DNA of 64,000 bases from Roseomonas genomospecies 6 (GCF_008365375.1 NZ_QOKW01000027.1:26459-90458), one strand, 5' to 3'. Shown: positions 52,535-62,129, counted from the first letter of the stretch. Made by a program: numbers and translations. The notes: generated by a model not told the origin, from the sequence alone.

Positions 52535-52570
52535 GATGAAGGATTGGCGATGAAGGATTGGCGATGAAGG
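52535..52570. repeat. 14-bp tandem repeat over the translation start
   Basis: Two full copies of gatgaaggattggc plus gatgaagg. Every copy carries an ATG, and because 14 is not a multiple of three the three ATGs lie in three frames; only the third (52564) opens the gene. Confidence 0.85.
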
Positions 52571-52983
52571 AACTGCGCTGCCTCGTGTTCACCGACCAGG
52601 AGGTGGTGAAGGCCGTGCTGGACCGCCGCCGCCGGATGCGGGAGCCGCTGCCCAACGGCACGGTCGGCAAGGTCACCTATCGCCCCGGCCAGCCCGGCGG
52701 CAACGGGGTGGAGACGCTGATCCAGGTGACCGGCGACGAGGGCGACGACCGGACCATGACCCTGCACGAGGCCGAGGTGGCGGCGGCGCTGGTCGCCTAC
52801 TGCATGGGGCGCAAGATTCCCCTGCCGGTCGAATCCGACAAGCTGCTGTACCTCATCAACGGCGCCCTGACGCTGATGATCACCATGAACTTCAAGAAGC
52901 CCCCGCGTCTGGTGGAGGAGCGGACGGAGACGGCGGAGCCCGCCCCCGTGCCGGTCCCGCGCAAGGCCACTTCCCACCGTTGA
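52564..52983 (+). CDS. hypothetical protein upstream of tsaE
   Basis: 139 aa, no family recognised. The first ~115 residues are compact (KELRCLVFTDQEVVKAVLDR; TMTLHEAEVAAALVAYCMGR; KLLYLINGALTLMITMNF). A Pro-rich tail ends it. The ribosome-binding site (gaagga) is provided by the 14-bp tandem repeat, which also carries two out-of-frame ATGs. The tsaE start is 19 bases downstream, suggesting a shared transcript. Confidence 0.65.
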   Translation: MKELRCLVFTDQEVVKAVLDRRRRMREPLPNGTVGKVTYRPGQPGGNGVETLIQVTGDEGDDRTMTLHEAEVAAALVAYCMGRKIPLPVESDKLLYLINGALTLMITMNFKKPPRLVEERTETAEPAPVPVPRKATSHR

Positions 52984-53002
52984 TGTGCCCACACCGACCG
53001 AC

Positions 53003-53503
53003 ATGACACAGACCGAATCCACCCCCGACGCGCGCGTCGTGGCGCTGCCCGGCGAGGCGGCGACCGCCGCGCTGGCCCGCCGTCTGGCCGCGGCGCTGGC
53101 GCCCGGCGACCTCGTGGCCCTGCGCGGCGACCTGGGCGCCGGCAAGTCCGCCCTGTGCCGCGCCCTGATCCGCGCCGTGACGGAGGAGGACGCGGAGGTG
53201 CCGTCCCCCACCTTCACGCTGGTGCAGACCTACGACACCGACATCGGCCCGGTCTGGCATTTCGACCTCTACCGTCTGTCCGGCCCCGACGAGGTGACGG
53301 AACTCGGTTGGGACGAAGCCCGCGCCGAGGCCGTTCTGCTGGTGGAATGGCCGGACCGGCTGGGTCCGCTGTTGCCCGCCGACCGTCTCGACATCGAGAT
53401 GAGCTTTGCCGGACCGGCCGAGCGCCGCGCCACCCTGACCGGCCACGGCGTCTGGGGGTCGCGGCTGGACACCCTCGACCTCTCCGGACTGGACCAGCCG
53501 TGA
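53003..53503 (+). CDS. tsaE: tRNA threonylcarbamoyladenosine synthesis ATPase TsaE
   Basis: 166 aa. Walker A RGDLGAGKSALCRALIRAV, switch VPSPTFTLVQTYDT, and HFDLYRL with the conserved acidic region (ELGWDEAR; VLLVEWPDRLGPLLPADRL). TsaE is the ATPase that cycles the TsaB/TsaD complex making t6A at position 37 of tRNAs decoding ANN codons. The stop overlaps the amgK GTG by four bases. A GTG at 52985 is a weaker start. Confidence 0.95.
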   Translation: MTQTESTPDARVVALPGEAATAALARRLAAALAPGDLVALRGDLGAGKSALCRALIRAVTEEDAEVPSPTFTLVQTYDTDIGPVWHFDLYRLSGPDEVTELGWDEARAEAVLLVEWPDRLGPLLPADRLDIEMSFAGPAERRATLTGHGVWGSRLDTLDLSGLDQP

Positions 53504-54513
53504 CCGACCGCGCGCAGCAGATCGCCGCCTTCCTCGCCCGGCATGGGCTGGAGGAGGCCAAACGGGAACCGCTGGCCGGCGACGCCTCGGCGCGCCGTTA
53601 CGAGCGCGTAACGACGCCGGACGGCAATACCGTGATCCTGGTGGACACCCCCGCCCCGGCGGAGGATCTCGTGCCCTTCATCGCCATCGGCGCGACCCTG
53701 GACCGGCTGGGCTTCTCCGTTCCCGCCATCCGGGCGGCGGAGGTGGAGTCGGGGCTCGCCCTTCAGGAGGATTTCGGCGACAACACCTTGACCCGCCTGC
53801 TGAACGCGGGCGAGGACCCGCGCCCGCTCTATGAGCTGGCGACGGACGTGCTGATCGAGCTGCACCGCCGCTTTCCGGTGGAAGAGGCGGCCTGCCTGAA
53901 CCTGCCGCTCTACGACGCGGCCCTGTTCACGCAGCAGGTGGCGCTGTTCGCCGATGTCTACATGCCCGCGGTGACGGGGAAGCCCTTGTCGGACAAGGCC
54001 CGTTCCGACTTCGAAGCGGCCTGGGGCGCGGTGGTGCCGGGGGCCTGCGCCGGGCCGCAGTCGCTGCTTCTGCGCGACTACCATGTGGACAACGTGATGC
54101 GGCTTCCCCGTCCCGGTTTGCGGGCGGCGGGGCTGATCGATTACCAGAGCGCCGGGCTCGGCCCCGTCGCCTACGATCTGGTGTCGCTGCTGGAGGACGC
54201 GCGCCGCGACCTGCCCGCCGGGCTGGAGGGCGTGCTGCTGGACCGCTACCGGGCGGCTTTCCCGGATCGGGATTGGGACGCCTTCCGCCGCTCCTACGCG
54301 GTGTTGGGCGCGATCCGGCACACCCGCATCGTCGCGATCTTCGTGCGGCTGGCGTTGCAGCGCCGCCGCGGCTATCTCCTTCACCTGCCGCGCGTCTGGC
54401 GGCTTCTGGAAGGCCAGCTCGCCAAGCCCGAACTGGCTCCGGTCGCCGACTGGTTTGCCCGTCATCTTCCGCCGGGCACCCGCGCGGAGCTTGTCGTTCC
54501 GGAGCCGGATTGA
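53500..54513 (+). CDS. amgK: N-acetylmuramate/N-acetylglucosamine kinase (phosphotransferase fold)
   Basis: 337 aa with a GTG start overlapping tsaE by four bases (GTGA). Aminoglycoside-phosphotransferase-like fold with catalytic Asp in LLLRDYHVDNVMRL and metal Asp in GLIDYQSAGLGPVAYDLVSL. In Pseudomonas, AmgK phosphorylates MurNAc at the anomeric position for recycling to UDP-MurNAc, and MurU comes next. The adjacency of tsaE, this gene and a nucleotidyltransferase matches that pathway. Its N-terminal half (GDASARRYERVTTPDGNTVI) binds ATP. Confidence 0.9.
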   Translation: MTDRAQQIAAFLARHGLEEAKREPLAGDASARRYERVTTPDGNTVILVDTPAPAEDLVPFIAIGATLDRLGFSVPAIRAAEVESGLALQEDFGDNTLTRLLNAGEDPRPLYELATDVLIELHRRFPVEEAACLNLPLYDAALFTQQVALFADVYMPAVTGKPLSDKARSDFEAAWGAVVPGACAGPQSLLLRDYHVDNVMRLPRPGLRAAGLIDYQSAGLGPVAYDLVSLLEDARRDLPAGLEGVLLDRYRAAFPDRDWDAFRRSYAVLGAIRHTRIVAIFVRLALQRRRGYLLHLPRVWRLLEGQLAKPELAPVADWFARHLPPGTRAELVVPEPD

Positions 54514-54515
54514 TT

Positions 54516-55298
54516 ATGTCGCCTGTCTCGAAGAAGACCCGCACCAAGAAGACGCCCGCCGCCGCCACCGCACCCCGGAAAGCCATGGTGATGGCCGCCG
54601 GGCTGGGCCTGCGGATGCGCCCCCTGACGCTGGAGCGCCCGAAGCCCCTGATCCCGGTGATGGGAAAGCCGATGCTCGACCACGCGCTGGACCGGCTGGA
54701 GGAGGCCGGCGTGACCGCCGCCGTGGTCAACAGCCATTACAAGGGCGAGATGATCGCCGCGCATCTGGCGGGGCGGACCGCCCCGGCCATCACCCTGTCG
54801 CCGGAGGACACGCTGCTGGAGACCGGCGGCGGCGTGAAGAAGGCCCTGCCGCTTCTGGGCGCCGACCCGGTCTATGTGGTCAACGCCGACATCCTGTGGC
54901 TGGACGGCCCCTCCCCCACCCTGGCGCGGCTGGCCCGCCACTGGAATCCGGACGAGATGGACGCGCTTCTGCTGCTGATGGCGACCACCAAGGCGGTGGG
55001 TTACGAGGGGCGCGGCGACTACCACATGGACCCGCTTGGCCGGCTGACCCGGCGCGGCGAGATGGAGATCGCCCCCTTCGTCTATGCCGGCGTCCAGATC
55101 GTGAAGCCGGAGCTGTTCGCGGAAGGCACACCCGACGGCGCCTTTTCCACCAACCGGATCTGGGACCGCGCTCAGGAGGCCGGACGCCTCTTCGGTCTCG
55201 CCCATGACGGGCTGTGGTTCCACATCGGCACCCCCGACGCGCTCGCCGAAACGGAGGACATGCTGTCGATGAGCGACGTGTCGGTGGTCACCACCTGA
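54516..55298 (+). CDS. murU: N-acetylmuramate-1-phosphate uridylyltransferase
   Basis: 260 aa. Nucleotidyltransferase with signature VMAAGLGLRMRPLTLERPKP and LIPVMGKPMLDHALDRLEEA; VVNADILWLDG holds the metal Asp. It makes UDP-MurNAc from MurNAc-1-phosphate, completing the AmgK-MurU recycling route that bypasses de novo synthesis and fosfomycin. The start is 2 bases past the amgK stop. The first 22 residues are a basic tail of no known role. Confidence 0.9.
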   Translation: MSPVSKKTRTKKTPAAATAPRKAMVMAAGLGLRMRPLTLERPKPLIPVMGKPMLDHALDRLEEAGVTAAVVNSHYKGEMIAAHLAGRTAPAITLSPEDTLLETGGGVKKALPLLGADPVYVVNADILWLDGPSPTLARLARHWNPDEMDALLLLMATTKAVGYEGRGDYHMDPLGRLTRRGEMEIAPFVYAGVQIVKPELFAEGTPDGAFSTNRIWDRAQEAGRLFGLAHDGLWFHIGTPDALAETEDMLSMSDVSVVTT

Positions 55299-55316
55299 CA
55301 AGGTTCCGTGGGGGGT

Positions 55317-55438
55317 TTTCACCACGAAGACACGAAGGCACAAAGATTCCACGAAGGGGCATCAATCCGTGGCCGAAGCGGTCGCGGATTTGAGCCTGTC
55401 TTTGTGAAAATCTTTGTGTTCTTTGTGCCTTTGTGGTG
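55317..55438. repeat. large imperfect inverted repeat, CACRRAGR type
   Basis: Arms of about 29-30 bases (55320-55348 and 55409-55438) pair imperfectly around a ~60-base loop; most mismatches would be G-U pairs. The left arm is a tandem of the 8-base unit CACRRAGR, the same unit as at 2484-2550. It lies between murU and addB, in the region of a possible promoter or terminator. Confidence 0.8.
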
Positions 55439-55471
55439 TCGTTTCCCAAAGACCGCACCACCGGGACGACG

Positions 55472-58450
55472 ATGACGAGCAGCGCGGAGCCGAAGGTTTA
55501 CTCGATTCCCAACGGCGTGTCCTTCGTGGACCAGCTTGCGGCGGGAATCCTGGACCGCGTGGGAAACGACCCGCTGGCGCTGGCCGGGGTGACCGTCCTG
55601 CTGCCCACGCGCCGCTCCTGCCGCTCGCTGCGCGAGGCCTTCCTGCGCCGCTCCGGCGGGCAGCCGATGCTGCTGCCGCGCATGAGCCCGCTCGGCGAAC
55701 TGGACGCCGCCTCCCTCAGCCTGACCACGGCGGAGGAGCTGCCCGGCGTCCCGCTGGAGCTGCCGGACCCGATCAGCGGGCTGAAGCGCCAGATGCTTCT
55801 GGCCCGGCTGATCCTTCAGGCGACCGGCGTGTCGGCCACCACCGCGCAGGCGGTGCGGCTGGGCGCCGACCTGGGGCGGCTGATCGACGCGGTGTGGACG
55901 GAGAACGTCGCCTTCGACCGGCTGGCCTCGCTGGTGCCGGAGGATTACGCCCAGCACTGGCAGGTGACGCTGGAGTTCCTGAAGATCGTCACGGAACACT
56001 GGCCCGCCATCCTCGGCGCCAGCGAACTGACCGACCCGGCCCAGCGTCGGAACCTCGTGCTGGAGACCCAGGCGAAGCTCTGGCGGGCGGAGCCGCCGCA
56101 GGGGCTGGTCATCGCCGCCGGCTCCACCGGCTCCATCCCCGCCTCCGCCGACCTGCTGGCGGTGGTCGCCGCCCTGCCGCAAGGCGCCGTCGTCCTTCCG
56201 GGCCTCGACCTGGAGGCCGACGAGGCCAGTTGGGACGCCATCCGCGCCGACGAATCGCACCCGCAACACGGCCTTGCCCACCTGCTCGACCGGCTGTCGG
56301 TCACCCGCGCCGCCGTCCGCCGCTGGAACGACGCGGAGGAGCCGCGCGCGGCCCGCGCCCGCCTGCTCGCCGAGGCCATGCGCCCCGCCGCCACCACGGA
56401 AAGCTGGCGGGAGCTGGAGGGGCTGGACGCAACGGCCCTGGACGGCCTGACCCGAATCGACGCCCCGACCGCGGAGGAGGAGGCGTCGGTCATCGCCCTT
56501 CTGCTGCGCCACGCGCTGGAAACGCCGGACAAGACGGCGGCGCTGGTCTCCCCCGACCGCAACCTCGCGCGCCGGGTCGCCATGGCGCTGACGCGCTGGG
56601 GCATCGCGGTGAACGACTCGGCGGGCCAGCCGCTGGTCCACACCGCGGTCGGCACCTACCTGCGCCTGACCGCCGAGTTGGCCGCCAGCCGCGCCCACCC
56701 GCTGGCCCTTCTGGCGCTCGCCAAGCATCCGTTGGCCGCCGGCGGGCACGACCCGGCGGAGTTCCGCCGCGCCGCCCGTGCGCTGGAGCGCACCGTCCTG
56801 CGCGGCCCCCGCCCGGCGGAGGGCTTCGCCGGGCTGATCGCCGCGCTGAAGGCCGCCGACCGGTTCGAGCGCGACGACCAGCAGGGCTTCCTGCTCGGCT
56901 GGCTGGAGGATGTGGAGAGGCTCGCCAAGCCCTTCATGGAGGCGCTGTTCGGAGAGGCCCCGCTCGGCGACCTCGTGCGGGCGCACGTCGCCTTCGCGGA
57001 GGCGCTGGCCTCGCGCACCGACGCGCCGGGGTCGGAATTTCTCTGGCGGCAGGACGACGGCGAGGAGGCCGCGACCTTCGTCCATGAGCTGTTGGAGGCG
57101 GCGGACGGCTTCCCCGCCGTGCCCGGCAAGGACTATCCGGCGCTGCTCGACGCGCTGATGGCGATGCGCCCGGTGCGCCCGCGCTTCGGCCTGCACCCGC
57201 GCCTCTACATCCTTGGGCCCATGGAAGCCCGTCTTCAGCATTTCGACCTGCTGATCCTGGGCGGGCTGAACGAGGGGACTTGGCCGCCCGACCCCGGCGC
57301 CGATCCCTGGATGTCGCGCCCGATGCGCCGCGATTTCGGCCTGCCCAGCCCGGAACGCATGGTCGGCTTGTCCGCCCATGACTTCACCCACGCCTGCGGC
57401 GCGGAAGAGGTGGTGCTGACCCGCGCGGAGCGGGTGGACGGCACGCCGACCGTCCCGTCGCGCTGGCTGCTGCGGCTGGAGACGGTGCTGCGCGCGCTGA
57501 ACCTGGACGGGCGGATCGAACTGGCCGGGGAACCCTGGCTGGCCTGGGCGCGCGGGCTGGACGAGCCGGACGCCGTGCGCCCCGTCGCCCCGCCGGAGCC
57601 GCGCCCGCCCGTCGCCGCCCGCCCGCGCAAGCTGTCGGTCACCAAGATCGAGAAGTGGATGCGCGACCCCTACGCCGTCTACGCCGAGCATGTGCTGCGG
57701 CTGCGCAAGCTCGACCCCATCGCCGCCGACCCCGGCGCCGCCGACCGCGGCCAGTTCATCCATGCGGCGCTCGACGCCTTCGTGAAGGAATACCCCGGCC
57801 CGCTTCCCGACGACGCGCTGCACCGGCTGCTGGCGATGGGGCGCGAGTCCTTCGGTCCGCTGCTGCACAGCCATCCCGACGTCTGGGCCTTCTGGTGGCC
57901 GCGCTTCGAGCGCATCGCGGAATGGTTCGTCGGGCTGGAGCGTGACCGCCGCCGCACCGTGAAGCCGCTCGCCACCGAGGTGTCGGGCGAATTGACGCTG
58001 AGCGGCCCAGCCGGTCCCTTCCTGCTGACCGCCAAGGCCGACCGCATCGATTCGGGCGGCGAGGGGCTGATCCTGATCGACTACAAGACCGGCACCCCGC
58101 CCTCCACCCGCGAGATCGAGCTTGGCTTCGCCCCGCAATTGCCGCTGGAGGCCGCCATGGCCGTGGCCGGCGGCTTCGCCGGGGTCGCGGCCAACCGGGT
58201 GGCGGAGCTGGCCTTCTGGCGCCTGTCCGGCGGCGACCCGCCGGGCGAGGAGAAGGCGGTGAAGGGCGACCCGGCGACGCTCGCCGCCGAGGCCCGCGCC
58301 GGTCTGGAGGAGCTGATCCGCCATTTCGACGACCCCGCCACCCCCTACCGCTCCTGCCCCCGCCCCGCCATGGCTCCCCGCTACACCGACTACGCCCACC
58401 TCGCGCGGGTGCAGGAATGGTCGGCGGGTGGCGATGGGGGTGAGGGGTGA
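55472..58450 (+). CDS. addB: double-strand break repair protein AddB (alphaproteobacterial)
   Basis: 992 aa. Partner of AddA in the RecBCD-like helicase-nuclease that resects double-strand breaks. The N-terminal part resembles an inactive helicase (DPLALAGVTVLLPTRRSCRS); the C-terminal RecB-like nuclease has Asp ~870 and Lys ~872 in LILIDYKTGTPPST, with QFIHAALDAFV and YRSCPRPAMAPRYTDYAHLA. The ATG at 55472 is chosen (gggacgacg upstream). It is followed after a ~208-base gap, filled by a repeat, by addA. Confidence 0.93.
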   Translation: MTSSAEPKVYSIPNGVSFVDQLAAGILDRVGNDPLALAGVTVLLPTRRSCRSLREAFLRRSGGQPMLLPRMSPLGELDAASLSLTTAEELPGVPLELPDPISGLKRQMLLARLILQATGVSATTAQAVRLGADLGRLIDAVWTENVAFDRLASLVPEDYAQHWQVTLEFLKIVTEHWPAILGASELTDPAQRRNLVLETQAKLWRAEPPQGLVIAAGSTGSIPASADLLAVVAALPQGAVVLPGLDLEADEASWDAIRADESHPQHGLAHLLDRLSVTRAAVRRWNDAEEPRAARARLLAEAMRPAATTESWRELEGLDATALDGLTRIDAPTAEEEASVIALLLRHALETPDKTAALVSPDRNLARRVAMALTRWGIAVNDSAGQPLVHTAVGTYLRLTAELAASRAHPLALLALAKHPLAAGGHDPAEFRRAARALERTVLRGPRPAEGFAGLIAALKAADRFERDDQQGFLLGWLEDVERLAKPFMEALFGEAPLGDLVRAHVAFAEALASRTDAPGSEFLWRQDDGEEAATFVHELLEAADGFPAVPGKDYPALLDALMAMRPVRPRFGLHPRLYILGPMEARLQHFDLLILGGLNEGTWPPDPGADPWMSRPMRRDFGLPSPERMVGLSAHDFTHACGAEEVVLTRAERVDGTPTVPSRWLLRLETVLRALNLDGRIELAGEPWLAWARGLDEPDAVRPVAPPEPRPPVAARPRKLSVTKIEKWMRDPYAVYAEHVLRLRKLDPIAADPGAADRGQFIHAALDAFVKEYPGPLPDDALHRLLAMGRESFGPLLHSHPDVWAFWWPRFERIAEWFVGLERDRRRTVKPLATEVSGELTLSGPAGPFLLTAKADRIDSGGEGLILIDYKTGTPPSTREIELGFAPQLPLEAAMAVAGGFAGVAANRVAELAFWRLSGGDPPGEEKAVKGDPATLAAEARAGLEELIRHFDDPATPYRSCPRPAMAPRYTDYAHLARVQEWSAGGDGGEG

Positions 58451-58464
58451 TGGACCTGCGTTCC

Positions 58465-58633
58465 TGCCCCCTCCCTAACCCTCCCCCGCTTTCGCAGGGG
58501 AGGGAATCAAGGCCCTCCCCTGCGCAGCTCTCGCGCAAACCAAAGGTTTGCGCTGACGCGACAGGCGGACCTTCGGTCCGCCGAGAGCGGGGGAGGGAGG
58601 GGACCCATGCGCAGCATGGGGAGGGTGGGGGCA
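58465..58633. repeat. mosaic REP-like repeat between addB and addA
   Basis: The outer arms TGCCCCCTCCCTAACCCTCC ... ending gtgggggca match the element at 19446-19534. Inside are three further hairpins: gcgcaaaccaaaggtttgcgc, ggcggaccttcggtccgcc, and cccatgcgcagcatggg. It separates two genes that are normally coupled. Confidence 0.85.
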
Positions 58634-58658
58634 ACGCCTCACACATGACGACCCGCCC

Positions 58659-61600
58659 ATGACCGTCCTCGACTTCCCCGTCCGCGAATTGCCGCTGGAC
58701 CCCAACGTCGCGCAGCGCAACGCCTCCGACCCGCTGTCGTCGGTGTGGGTGGGCGCGTCCGCCGGGTCCGGCAAGACGAAGGTGCTGACCGACCGCGTGC
58801 TGCGGCTGATGCTCTCCGGCACCGCGCCCGCGCGCATTCTCTGCCTGACCTTCACCAAGGCGGCGGCGGCGGAGATGTCCATCCGCATCAACCGGACGCT
58901 GGGCATCTGGGCCACCCTGCCCGACGGCGCGCTGGAGGACCGGCTTTACGACCTGTGCGGCGAGCGCCCGAGCGCGGAGACCCGCACCATCGCCCGGCGG
59001 CTGTTCGCCCAGGTGGTGGATTGTCCGGGCGGCATGAAGATCCAGACGATCCATGCCTTCTGCCAATCGCTGCTGCGCCGCTTCCCGCTGGAGGCCGGAC
59101 TCGCCCCGCATTTCGAGGTGATGGACGAGCGCACCGCCGCCGGCCTGCTGACCGAGGCGCGGGACGAGGTTCTGCACGCCGGGCGCGCCGACCCTGACAG
59201 CCAACTCGGCAAGGCGATGGCCCGGCTGACCGCCGACCTGAACGCGGAGGAGTTCGCCGACATCCTGGCCGAACTCGCCAGCGAGCGCGGGCGAATCCAG
59301 CGCCTGTTCGAGCGGTTCAAGGGGTTGGACGGCGCTGTGGAGGCGGTTCACGACGCGCTGGGCGTGCCACCCGGCATCACCGAGGCCGCCATCCTGCGCG
59401 AGGCCTGCGCCGACGACGCCTTCGACGTGCCGGGCCTGCGCGACGCCTGCCGGGCGCTCTCCACCGGCAGCAAGACGGACGAGGAGCGCGGGGTCGGCAT
59501 CCAGGGCTGGCTGGACGCCGCGGAGAACCGCGTCCGCGCCTTCCAGATCTACGTGCGCCATTTCCTGACGGCAGAGGGCGGCGCGCGCAAGACCCTCATC
59601 ACCAAGAAGCCGGCCACATCCTTCCCCGCCGCGCTGACAGCGCTGGAGCGCGAGGCGGAGCGGCTCGTTTCGCTGATGAAACGGGTGAAGTCGGCGGGGG
59701 TCGCCGCCTCCACCACCGCCCTGTTGACGCTGGCCGAGGCGCTTCTGCACGCCTATGACGCGAAGAAGAAGGCCAAGGCGCTGCTCGACTACGACGACCT
59801 GATCCTATCGGCCAACGCCCTGCTGCGCGGCAAGGACGGCGTGCCCGCCGTGCCGTGGGTGCTGTTCAAGCTGGACGGCGGGCTGGACCACATCCTGATC
59901 GACGAGGCGCAGGACACCAACCCCGAACAGTGGCAGGTCGTCTCCTCCATCGCCGAGGAGTTCTTTGCAGGGTTGAGCGCCCGCAACGGCGGGGAGGTGA
60001 CGCGCACCGTCTTCGCCGTGGGCGACGAGAAGCAGTCGATCTTCAGCTTCCAGCGCGCCGATCCCGCCGAATTCGCCCGCATGCGCCGCCATTTCCAGAC
60101 CCGCGCCAAGGCCGCGGAGCGCGACTGGCACGCGGTGGAGCTGGACATCTCCTTCCGCTCCACCGCCACTGTGCTGCAAACCGTGGACGCGGTGTTCCGG
60201 CTGGACGGCGCCAAGGATGGTGTCGCTTCCGAAACGAGCCCGGTGATCCGACACCGCGCCTTCCGCCGCGGCCATGCCGGTCTGGTCGAGCTGTGGCCCC
60301 CGGTGAAGCCGGCGGAGGCCGCGGACCCGCCCGCCTGGGCGCCCCCGGTGGAGCGCGAGGCCGCCGATTCGCCCTCGGCGCGGCTGGCCGCGGTCATCGC
60401 CGACACCATCCGCGACTGGACGCAGCGCGGCGAGTCGCTCGAGTCGCGGGGCCGTCCGATCCAGCCGGGCGACGTGATGGTGCTGGTCCGCCGCCGCACC
60501 GCCTTCGTGACGGAGCTGGTCCGCGCGCTGAAGGACCGCGCCGTTCCGGTGGCCGGCGTGGACCGCATGGTGCTGACCGAGCAGTTGGCGGTCATGGACC
60601 TGATGGCGCTGTGCGAATTCCTGCTGCTGCCGGAAGACGACCTGACGCTGGCCACCGTCCTCAAGGGGCCGCTGATCGGGCTGACGGAGGAGCAGCTTTT
60701 CGACCTCGCCCACGGACGGCGCGGCACGCTGTGGCGCGCGCTGGTGGCGAAGGCGGAGGACGACCCGGCCTTCCGCCCGGCCCGCCGCTATCTGGGCGCG
60801 CAGTTGGCCCGCACCGACTTCCTGGCGCCCTATGAACTCTTCGCCGGACTGCTGGCCGCCCCCTGCCCGGCGGACGAGGACGGGTCGGGCCGCCGCGCCA
60901 TCCTGAAGCGGCTCGGCCCCGACGCGCAGGACCCGCTGGACGAGTTCCTGGCCGTATGCCTGGCCTTCGAGAAGACCGAACCGCCCTCCCTCCAGAACTT
61001 CCTGGCCTGGCTGGCGGCCAGCGAGGCGGAGATCAAGCGCGAGTTGGAGCAGGGCGGCGGACGCGTACGCATCATGACGGTGCACGGCTCCAAGGGGCTC
61101 CAGGCGCCCATCGTCTTCCTGCCCGACACGCTGGGCACGCCGACCCAGAGCCCACCGATCCTCTGGCCGGACGAGGGCTGCGCCGTTCCGCTCTTCGCCG
61201 CCCGCCGCTCGCAGGAGGACGCGCTGTGCGCCGAGGCGCGCGCCCGCGCCAACCGCCGCCGCGACCAGGAGTACAGGCGCCTGCTGTACGTCGCCCTCAC
61301 CCGTGCGGAGGACCGGCTGTACGTCTGTGGCTACCAGGGAAAGAAGGAGCCGTCGGACGCCTGCTGGTACAAGCTGGTGGAGGCCGCGATGGGGAAAATC
61401 GGCGTGCCGCACCCCTTCGACTTCTCCACCCTCTGCCCGGATGGCTGGAGCGGCGAGGGCTGGCGGCTGGCCGACCCGCAGACCGCCGTTCCCAAGCCGG
61501 ATGGCGCCGAGGCGGGCCGCGTGCTGACGGCGCAGGCCGCCCCCCCCTGGGTGACCGCCCGCGCGCCGGAGGAACCGGAACCGTCACGCCCCCTCACCCC

Positions 61601-62129
61601 CTCCCGGCCCGATGGGGACGAGCCGGCGATGCGCTCCCCGCTAGGCGAGGACGACGGGGCGCGCTTCAAGCGCGGCCTGCTGATCCACCGGCTGATGCAG
61701 ACCCTGCCCGACCTGCCGCCCGACGCGCGGGAGGCCGCCGCCCGCCGCTACCTCGCCCGCCCGGCGCACGACCTGACGGCGGAGCGCCAGGATGAAATCG
61801 CATCCGAAACGATGCGCGTCCTGACCGACCCGCGCTTCGCCCGGCTGTTCGGCCCCAACTCCCGCGCGGAGGTGGAGGTGGTCGGTCTGGTCACCGGGCG
61901 CGCCCTGTCGGGCCGGGTGGACCGTCTGGTGATCGAGGACGACGCGGTGTGGATCGTCGATTACAAGACCAACCGCCCGCCGCCGGTCCGGGTGGAGGAC
62001 GTGCCACCGGTCTATGTCCGCCAGATGGCCGCCTACCGCGCGGCGCTGAGCGCCATCTACCCGGACAAGCGGGTCCGCTGCGTCCTGCTATGGACCGACA
62101 CCCCGGCCTTGATGGAGTTGCCGGAGTGA
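58659..62129 (+). CDS. addA: double-strand break repair helicase AddA
   Basis: 1156 aa. UvrD-like helicase with Walker A VGASAGSGKTKVLTDRVLRL, motif Ia CLTFTKAAAAEMSIRI, Walker B HILIDEAQDTNPEQWQVV, motif III VGDEKQSIFSFQRADP, motif V RVRIMTVHGSKGLQAPIVFL and motif VI LLYVALTRAEDRLYV. The C-terminal RecB-like nuclease has Asp ~1101 in VWIVDYKTNRPPP. With AddB it processes DNA ends for RecA loading. The gene order addB-addA-trxA is typical for the group. Confidence 0.96.
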   Translation: MTVLDFPVRELPLDPNVAQRNASDPLSSVWVGASAGSGKTKVLTDRVLRLMLSGTAPARILCLTFTKAAAAEMSIRINRTLGIWATLPDGALEDRLYDLCGERPSAETRTIARRLFAQVVDCPGGMKIQTIHAFCQSLLRRFPLEAGLAPHFEVMDERTAAGLLTEARDEVLHAGRADPDSQLGKAMARLTADLNAEEFADILAELASERGRIQRLFERFKGLDGAVEAVHDALGVPPGITEAAILREACADDAFDVPGLRDACRALSTGSKTDEERGVGIQGWLDAAENRVRAFQIYVRHFLTAEGGARKTLITKKPATSFPAALTALEREAERLVSLMKRVKSAGVAASTTALLTLAEALLHAYDAKKKAKALLDYDDLILSANALLRGKDGVPAVPWVLFKLDGGLDHILIDEAQDTNPEQWQVVSSIAEEFFAGLSARNGGEVTRTVFAVGDEKQSIFSFQRADPAEFARMRRHFQTRAKAAERDWHAVELDISFRSTATVLQTVDAVFRLDGAKDGVASETSPVIRHRAFRRGHAGLVELWPPVKPAEAADPPAWAPPVEREAADSPSARLAAVIADTIRDWTQRGESLESRGRPIQPGDVMVLVRRRTAFVTELVRALKDRAVPVAGVDRMVLTEQLAVMDLMALCEFLLLPEDDLTLATVLKGPLIGLTEEQLFDLAHGRRGTLWRALVAKAEDDPAFRPARRYLGAQLARTDFLAPYELFAGLLAAPCPADEDGSGRRAILKRLGPDAQDPLDEFLAVCLAFEKTEPPSLQNFLAWLAASEAEIKRELEQGGGRVRIMTVHGSKGLQAPIVFLPDTLGTPTQSPPILWPDEGCAVPLFAARRSQEDALCAEARARANRRRDQEYRRLLYVALTRAEDRLYVCGYQGKKEPSDACWYKLVEAAMGKIGVPHPFDFSTLCPDGWSGEGWRLADPQTAVPKPDGAEAGRVLTAQAAPPWVTARAPEEPEPSRPLTPSRPDGDEPAMRSPLGEDDGARFKRGLLIHRLMQTLPDLPPDAREAAARRYLARPAHDLTAERQDEIASETMRVLTDPRFARLFGPNSRAEVEVVGLVTGRALSGRVDRLVIEDDAVWIVDYKTNRPPPVRVEDVPPVYVRQMAAYRAALSAIYPDKRVRCVLLWTDTPALMELPE

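Noticed and set aside
55319..58399. 1026-aa open frame antisense to addB
   Set aside because: addB on the plus strand has the conserved nuclease motif; the antisense frame is compositionally a shadow.
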